Source of the DNA: Corbicula japonica
Lineage: Eukaryota > Mollusca > Bivalvia > Venerida > Cyrenidae
Reading direction: 5' to 3'
DNA length: 64,000 bases
Assembly: GCA_038501625.1 (NCBI GenBank)
Contig: JAZAYU010000204.1
Coordinates: 622,001 to 686,000 of the forward strand
Part shown: piece by piece, positions 58,401-64,000 of the stretch
Layout: every line of letters starts with the position of its first letter
Position numbering within the stretch: the first letter of the stretch is position 1
Notes under the pieces: model-generated
Databases searched by the model: none
Seen by the model: the letters and a program-made list of their open reading frames with translations, nothing else
Told to the model about the DNA's origin: nothing
Translations under genes and position numbers: made by a program

Positions 58401-61400
58401 TGTTAACATTTTCATCTCTGTTATAACACAGATGAATGAATAATGATTAAAACAAGTATGTCCAGAAAGTGAGTTATTTTTATACACAAAGTGAGTAAAA
58501 TAAAGAATCTACAACTTACTAGTATTTTCTTTCGTCATAGACATGTCGTCATTCTAATAATTATGATCGCACCGACATCGTTAAACTTGCACCAAAGTTC
58601 ATTGACCTAAATAATGACAGTGTTTGATGTAGTTGATGACGTAATCGGAATTTTACTGGGGCGTAACAGGAGATTATACATCGGAAAACAGACCGCTTTC
58701 CAATTTACAAATCGCTTTAAATATTAAAATTTTATGACGGAATGTCAACATAAACAAAAATCACTAGATTTTTGTTATTTTGTACTCGAGTTAAAGGTTG
58801 GACTTTGGAATCCTTTGTTCTGTATTTATAGATTTTTTTTTCTTTAATTTTTTTTTTTTGCTCATTTACGAATTACTTGAAACGAACAGAGAATCGTAAC
58901 ATTTAGCATACATATTAACATTAAAAATAGATTAAGTGGGAAAACGGAAAACATAAACAAAAAAGATAGAAAAAGATATTGATCGGGAGCTTTTGAGAAA
59001 AACATTAAATGCAGACCATACCCCGGACAATGTGATTACGGTTATCTTTGCTTTATTTTCGCTGTTGACCAATCTAAATGCATCTCGTTTTATTCAAAAT
59101 ATGTTTTTAACACCTTGATATTTATGTTAAATGAACCTATAATCTGCTTTCCACCATATTACATATTGACTGTTCCCATGTTACATGTACCACACTTCTG
59201 GGAAAATGAAGATGATGTTCTGTTCTGTTCCGCTGAACTGTAGACGAGAACGCGAGAACAAGATTCGAAGTCTCGAAAACAAAATGCGAGGTCCCGAGAA
59301 AACGATGAGAGGGCCCCGCAACTTGTTTTAGATACCTCGTGTCGTCATGTTCTCGTCTTTTCATGGTCTCGTTTTCATAGATCACAAAAAAAACATGATG
59401 CAAGGTAGCTAGACAACGAGGCGAGATCGAAAAAACACGACGCATCTTGCCCTTCCATCATGTTCTCGCAATCTCGCATCGTGCTTTTGCGATTTCGCAT
59501 AGTGTTTTCATGATCTTTCTCGTTCAAGTTTTCTTGGTCTCGTTCAAGAGGTCGACAGGGCGAAACAACGATGACCCCACGGAACACGATAGAAGTCTGA
59601 TTAAATTCTTGGACTAGACACAATCTCAAACGTTCATTACGACGCGTACATTCTAGATTGCGTACCGAAAGTGCGCCTTAATTTAGCATCAGTACCTGTA
59701 CCCGTCCGTCTATGGTCCTTATAGATAGAGAAAAGGACACAATCTCATCATAAAGTAAATAAAAAATATCGACGTTCTTTTACAATGTCACGTTCCGTAG
59801 CGTGATTTTATTGATAAAAATAACACAAAACCGTAGATTTTAAGTTCAAATAATTCGACAACATTGGATAGATGCAACGTTGTACGTATGGTGGTATGTT
59901 GTTCTTAAAGTATAAAATAAAGTTCGATTTTGGTGATCGGCTGAAAACTGAGAAGGCGAAGCGAGTCTCCAAAATTGAACTAAAAACCGTTTGTGCATTT
60001 AAATTTATTTATCATCGCTACAGAGAGTATTAATCATTTTAGATTTTCGGAGGCTAGGGCAAGATACAGCGTGTAGCGTTATGCTACCGCAAGAAGAACA
60101 CTAACAAAATGTAAATGTGTGTCGGCCCAGGAGCCCTCGTCGTGGTCGATCGGACGAGCTACTAAGACTGTGCACTCGCATGCTTAATAGAATACTGCCG
60201 CCCAGTATATATGTAGAACCCATACTGATTACATAGCTACCGTTAATAACAAAGTTATATAATTATTGTAATAATAAATAGTCTGCAACCACAGCGCTAA
60301 CAGGCCGATTCAGTGATTGTACCCGCTGACCCTATCCGTAGGCAGTGTCCAGTTCAAGCTTGACAAACTGACCCTCTGACAGGTTCATCGAGTACGATTC
60401 GATATCGCTGTAGTTGCTTATTATATTACACAGCGGAATTTAAGGATTATCCCTAGATAATTTTTAGGACGGTGGATAGATTCTATACACTGGACCACTA
60501 TTCAAAATTAGTATTTTTAGTTGAAGTAGCGGGGGATCCCTAGACACAAAGATAGACTCGCTACCTACTGAGCTATTTATGCTCCCAAACTCTTATTAAT
60601 TTGGTGTTTGCAGCTATCGTTATATCTTATAGAAAGTAAGCGCATGCACCACATACACAAGAAATACGATGATTTAGCTGACTTGTGTAGACTCCGTCCC
60701 GGCTCTGGCGTATTCAGTCTACTACGCTAATTAAATCAACAGGAAATTTGAAAAATCTTTGGCGAACAAACACATGTAAACAATGTTTATTTCTAATATC
60801 AGATTTACCGCTAGTTCAAAATGCCGTTATCTAATTGTGTGCATCTTTATAAAACCATATGCCTTACCCACGATGCTTTACAATGTTTACCCTGACCATC
60901 ACCATGATATGTCGGACACAGGTCACTCATCGTTCATATTGTTCCACGTGGAAAAATTACAATCACGAAATACATTTATACAATGTAGACTTTAAACAAA
61001 TTTAGACCTTTTGCGAAACCTCTACTACTGGCGTAAAATTAATTAACCTCTGGCTCCGCCCCTGATAATCGTAACTTTAGATCGTAAACCCGAATAGCGC
61101 ATGGTATTGCAAGTAATAATTAAATAAAATCGCATTACTGTAAACGTAACTAAAATATATAAAAGCTATTTTTATCATGGATAGCCACATTTAAAATAAC
61201 ATAGCCTTAATTCCATAACTCTCGCGAAATATTTATTCTGGAAGTCCCCGTTGGAGACCTCGGAAAACTTACTTCTTGCCCTGATTCGGTACCTACTATG
61301 CAGTATTGCGCGCGACTGCAATCCGGTTCTAGCTAGACTTTTCAGGCTACATTCAACTATTTTCTTGGAATGAGTCGTGGTTTCATGTAAGTTAGCGAGC

Positions 61401-64000
61401 GGATAAAATTCAAAAAACATTGTCGTTATGAGGATGTAAACTAAAGATGGCTTCTCCGATGCCATATGTTTGAAACATACTGCAGAAGGTTATGTTTCAT
61501 CCCAGTATGGTGCCGTCATTGACCATATGAGCTTCGGGATAATTTTAAGTGAAAATTCTTTATCGGAATAATTTTTCTTGGATTCCTGGTGTTCAAGGTA
61601 AGAAATTTTGTTGTAAACAGCCTATTTCTTGAAATTGAATGTGACTAAATTTTAGCTTTTATTGACAATAATCCGTATTATTTTCGTCAAATTTAATGTT
61701 CGTTCATATCGGCATCGTAGACTGCATCGAATTTCCTTCATAGATTTATTTAAAACACCTCCATTTTTATTTCAAATATTTAATGATCACAACTACGCGG
61801 ATTAATGTCTGTGAGACATCCCCTCAGCTACTTACTTTTATTTCCTTGGTAATCCGCGTGACGTTTGCCGGCAAACCTCCGACAAAGAGAATTTTCGAAT
61901 GGCAACCAAAATAAACAATGTAAATTTCCCATAGGGTGGAAACAAACACAAATATCTTCGTAACTGAACAAAATATCAAAAATCTAAGGAAAGACCACCC
62001 CCATGGATTTTTTTCCTGCGTCGATTGGTGGTATTCTTTTTTTAAAACGATGCATGATAAATTCAGAAAATGTGTTTCACGGTTAGGTGGGACAGACTTT
62101 AATACATCTTTGCTTTATAAATTGATAGGACTTTAAAAATTAATAGTACATAAGAAATGTTTTGCGTATTATTTAGTTCTATGTTTCTAGAAGCAATAAT
62201 TATAATATCACCTCTATTGAAATTATATTTTTCTGCAGCTCCCTTCAGAAAATGTCAGCTAAATTTGTCAGGAGTGTCACATTAAGCACATACTGCAATT
62301 TTATGTCAACATATCCTTTACATGAAAACAATAACATGTTTTTCCTATAAGTATATGTTATGTTTGTTAAATTGTGACAAACAGGAATGGCCTAAGTGAA
62401 ACAGTTTTGAGTACACTGCACTTATGTGGTTGTCAGGAGTGTGACCCACTTTTTGAACAATATGAATTTTTTATCTTTATGCGATACCACAAGTTCTAAA
62501 GCACTTATATTTGATTCTTCAACATAAATTTTAACAGAAATACACATTTAAATAATAAAAACATTAATACTTGTATTTTAAGCACACAAATTAAAATTCT
62601 TTGAATTATTTAATATTGGTCAATAAAGCTCCATAAAATATTTATTCTGCCACATATGAGTATAACTTGATTGATTTTGATCACTGTAAAGACTGTACAA
62701 ACATATGGACCAACCAGTTTGGACTTTTTATTAACTTAAATTATTTACCTTTTTTTTTCACTTCACTTGCCAATTTTCAAATGACAATATCTCAGCAACC
62801 AGGTGACCGATTACAAAAATATTTTCAGTTCTGTACTCAGTTTTAATAACCAAAAACTACATAATAACAAGTTTGGAATTTTTATGAACTTTAATTTTTC
62901 ACTATTTTTTCACTTTTCCAGCCATTTTTCTTAAACAGCCCATGTGCAAGACATTCTTAAAGTCACGTGGTCAAGCAACCTGTTTTGGTTCGTTTAGTTT
63001 CTATGCTACATTTCTTACTTCCATTTTCTATTTTTTATTGAGAAGATAAACATATATGTTTGCTTTTACAGGTAAAAACTTACTGTAGATGTGAAGTAAG
63101 AACATTTCCATTTCACTTGTTTCCGCCACATGTGAAAAACTTAAAGTTATACGCCTGGAAACCATTGATCGTCAAAGTGAGTAATCGTATCACGAAATAC
63201 TTCTGGCCAAAAGATTATAAACCAGAATGGAAACCAATCTCAAATCTCAAGCATACGACTAGTCGCCATTTCAGCCAATCAGATGCTTGATATTTGAGAC
63301 TAGTTTCAAATCTCAGTTTTATTATCTTCACCCCTTAAACAATATAACGTTTTCAAACCTGGTAATTTTTGTAAATGCTATTCTTGCAGATCACATATGA
63401 ACGCAAAGAAAAACGTAGAACTGTAAAGCATATCCCGTTATTCTATTAAACTTATCTATTTAAAGAAAACAGTGTTTCCACTTGGCATATTTGTAACAAA
63501 TGATTTTGACCTTACTAGGGAGCGAACACGTTCGGTGATAACGCTTAGCAATGCAATTCTAACTACGCTACATATTATGCTTGCCGAGACAACGCAATCA
63601 TAAGTTGATCGGAAAATCCTGATGTATTTGACAGAAACTCGAATTCACGTGACCTAGATTTTTTTACAAAATAATAAAATATGTGAAATTGCATATTCGT
63701 GTTTTCATAGTTTCTTCGCACCACAAGTCTTGCATCGCGGATGCTTATCTCTTGCTGTATGATTTTCGTTTATATTCAGACTGTGCTGATGGAATTCGGT
63801 TGGATTTGGTGGATGGATAGCTCCACTCGGTTCACAACAGGCAATCTTGACACTGCATTACAGTACAGCAAAAACAATTCAATGTTATTTTATAGCAATC
63901 CGACTTATTGGAATACTGCATATCATACCGATTTAGCCACATGGAGGTATCTCAAAGAAGACCCGTGTAAATATCGAGAATTGGGAAAAATTGAAGCAGG
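46473..64000 (+). CDS. G3: type II membrane glycosyltransferase-like gene, damaged exon 3, 3' end outside window
   Basis: Exons 46473-46497, 48129-48194, about 51597-51797, 55453-55787, 63072-63176 and 63780 to beyond the window. Same motifs and phases as G2. The standard exon 3 acceptor is deleted together with the first ten codons of the exon; an in-phase alternative AG exists. Intron 4 has swollen to 7.3 kb through an 800-bp tRNA-like element and a 5.2-kb inverted-repeat element. It may still be functional if the alternative acceptor works; otherwise the stem is frameshifted or skipped (exon 3 is phase 1-1, so skipping keeps frame). Confidence 0.72.
46615..47845. mobile_element. 1.23-kb foldback element in G3 intron 1
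   Basis: Duplicate of 30445-31680 with the same ends (cacagggccctgaatg / attcatgttcctgtg). Confidence 0.85.
48129..48194 (+). CDS. G3 exon 2 (signal anchor)
   Basis: 66 nt, same junctions as G2 exon 2, coding the signal anchor with one silent-type change (aggaga). Confidence 0.88.
48402..48652. mobile_element. 251-bp MITE with ATAT target duplication in G3 intron 2
   Basis: Second copy of the 9775-10024 family. Ends cgcgggaaaaggtaccttcg and ccaaaggtactttttcccg. Flanked by ATAT at 48398-48401 and 48653-48656; G2 intron 2 has the empty site with one ATAT. Confidence 0.9.
48956..51065. other. 2.1-kb segment present only in G3 intron 2
   Basis: G2 reads straight from cgatagatttt to tacatatataa (near 32675); G3 has 2.1 kb between the two. 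No terminal inverted repeats, no clear target duplication, no recognisable frame (a 63-codon frame at 50563-50754 has no features). It could be an insertion in G3 or a deletion in G2. Confidence 0.7.
51597..51797 (+). CDS. G3 exon 3 (stem; acceptor altered)
   Basis: The body (VSLDLCTGVCNILDG to TSLAG, donor gcag|gtatgt) matches G2. The G2 acceptor agcag and the following CAA-rich codons are missing: sequence goes from aaaaaagc straight to atgtgtcac. The next AG upstream that keeps phase 1 is ggtttaggtaag at 51596, giving a 201-nt exon. The stronger-looking ggtttag at 51591 would shift the frame. Confidence 0.6.
51837..51972. mobile_element. Palindromic MITE after the G3 exon 3 donor
   Basis: Homologue of 33478-33616, beginning about 39 bp after the donor. 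Confidence 0.85.
52697..53535. other. G3-specific part of intron 3
   Basis: Differs from G2 34318-35148. A frame of 81 codons (52960-53205), Lys/Arg-rich at its start, has no recognisable domain. 53210-53450 contains a partly repeated stretch (gagagactaaacct twice). Confidence 0.4.
53544..54043. mobile_element. 500-bp TTAA-flanked MITE in G3 intron 3
   Basis: Homologue of 35156-35655 with AGGGAGATGTGCAGG and CCTGCACATCTCCCT ends between TTAA tetramers. Confidence 0.78.
54234..55050. mobile_element. Inverted-repeat element with poly-C and poly-G arms, G3 copy
   Basis: Homologue of 35851-36684. C-run at 54296-54307, G-run at 54966-54976. Confidence 0.8.
55453..55787 (+). CDS. G3 exon 4
   Basis: 335 nt, phase 1 to 0. 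It carries the bases (TTAGACGAG, GTGATTTC) that distinguish it from G1 and G2, and ends IVYDLGFTSEQREN. Confidence 0.88.
56744..57552 (-). mobile_element. About 800-bp dispersed tRNA-like element (copy 2), in G3 intron 4
   Basis: Copy of 16680-17493. G2 intron 4 lacks it at the equivalent place (gagaattctaaaaaatgtag near 38720). Its tRNA-like part (57066-57115) is more decayed than in copy 1. Confidence 0.75.
59220..59550 (-). repeat. Degenerate 20-22-bp repeat inside the 5.2-kb element
   Basis: Reverse strand: repeated variants of GAGATTGCGAGAACATGATG and GAAATCGCAAAAGCACGATG. This keeps reverse frames open with Arg/Asn/Met-rich products, which I do not take as genes. Confidence 0.6.
60463..60590 (-). 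mobile_element. Diverged tRNA-derived SINE inside the 5.2-kb element
   Basis: Reverse strand: AAATAGCTCAGTAGGTAGCG (A-box-like), then GGGATCCCCCGCTACTTCAA and gtggtccagtgta as in the SINE at 27050. The B box is decayed. Confidence 0.65.
63072..63176 (+). CDS. G3 exon 5 (YAWKP exon)
   Basis: 105 nt, phase 0, acceptor tgcttttacag, donor gtgagt. VKTYCRCEV ... NLKLYAWKPLIVK, three residues different from G2. Confidence 0.88.
63207..63325. mobile_element. Palindromic MITE after the G3 exon 5 donor
   Basis: Homologue of 39132-39252, about 30 bp after the donor at 63177; shortened left arm. Confidence 0.82.
63780..64000 (+). CDS. G3 exon 6, truncated by window end
   Basis: Opens TVLMEFGWIWWMDSSTRF after acceptor tttatattcag and is open to base 64000. 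The last third of the protein lies outside the window. Confidence 0.88.

Larger units (their letters stand above)
57707..62941. mobile_element. 5.2-kb non-autonomous inverted-repeat element in G3 intron 4
   Basis: Ends GGGCTGTTTCAAAAA (left) and GGGCTGTTTAAGAAAAATGG (right, other strand) are flanked by ATGT at 57703-57706 and 62942-62945; G2 has the uninterrupted site. A second inverted pair, about 115 bp, lies inside (58106-58222 and 61986-62101, with gtctgtcccacctaaccgtg and complement). The motif gtcaggagtgt recurs at 57886, 62267 and 62435. Includes a diverged SINE and a 20-22-bp degenerate repeat. No transposase-like frame. Confidence 0.85.

Noticed and set aside
59137..59629. Reverse frames of 84-102 codons in the 5.2-kb element
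   Set aside because: Produced by a degenerate 20-22-bp repeat; no domain or start context.

Overview
The window looks like AT-rich nuclear DNA from a bivalve mollusc. The evidence is intron-split genes with GT-AG junctions, tRNA-derived SINEs, many miniature inverted-repeat elements, and dispersed repeats of a type I recall from bivalve genomes (for example the one opening AGCTCGACTATTCGAAGAAT). There are no operons, no prokaryotic gene density and no CRISPR array. Most long open frames are non-coding: real coding sequence sits in short exons that must be assembled by splice phase.

Region 1 (1-11.5 kb). A C-type lectin gene lies on the minus strand. I can assemble three exons (5429-5326, 3877-3787, 1112-856) whose splice phases agree and which together give a full C-type lectin domain with an EPN motif. 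The intron between the second and third exons is filled by about 56 copies of a 33-bp minisatellite. Its unit is a copy of the upstream exon's own 3' end plus its 5' splice site, so the array is a tandem ladder of potential splice donors. Around it are reverse-transcriptase remnants (YLDD motif at 6000-6011), small palindromic elements, and a degenerate 7TM-receptor-like pseudogene (10.6-11.5 kb).

Region 2 (11.5-18.3 kb). No gene found. It holds a 3.1-kb element with inverted repeats of about 740 bp, a tRNA-related dispersed element, and two hairpins that share a loop motif.

Region 3 (18.3-64 kb). Three tandem plus-strand copies (G1, G2, G3) of one six-exon gene. It encodes a small type II membrane protein of about 420 residues: short cytosolic tail, signal anchor, N-glycosylated stem, and a lumenal domain with YDLG, YAWKP, WMDSS and CHRFDQS motifs. 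It resembles the uncharacterised glycosyltransferase-like families (DUF1647-like) expanded in nematodes and molluscs; that name is from memory. Splice phases are 1-1-1-0-0 in every copy. G2 looks intact. G1 has lost exon 5, replaced by a foldback sequence, though exons 4 and 6 remain in phase. G3 has a damaged exon 3 acceptor and its last exon runs off the window.

The copies are not simple repeats. The 22.0-37.2 kb block (G1 exons 4-6, spacer, G2 exons 1-3) matches the 37.2-55.4 kb block (G2 exons 4-6, spacer, G3 exons 1-3). G2 is therefore best explained as a chimera made by unequal crossing-over between older G1-like and G3-like genes, with the switch inside exon 4 near 37231-37254. Comparing the two blocks gives empty sites for several mobile elements, so their target duplications can be read directly.
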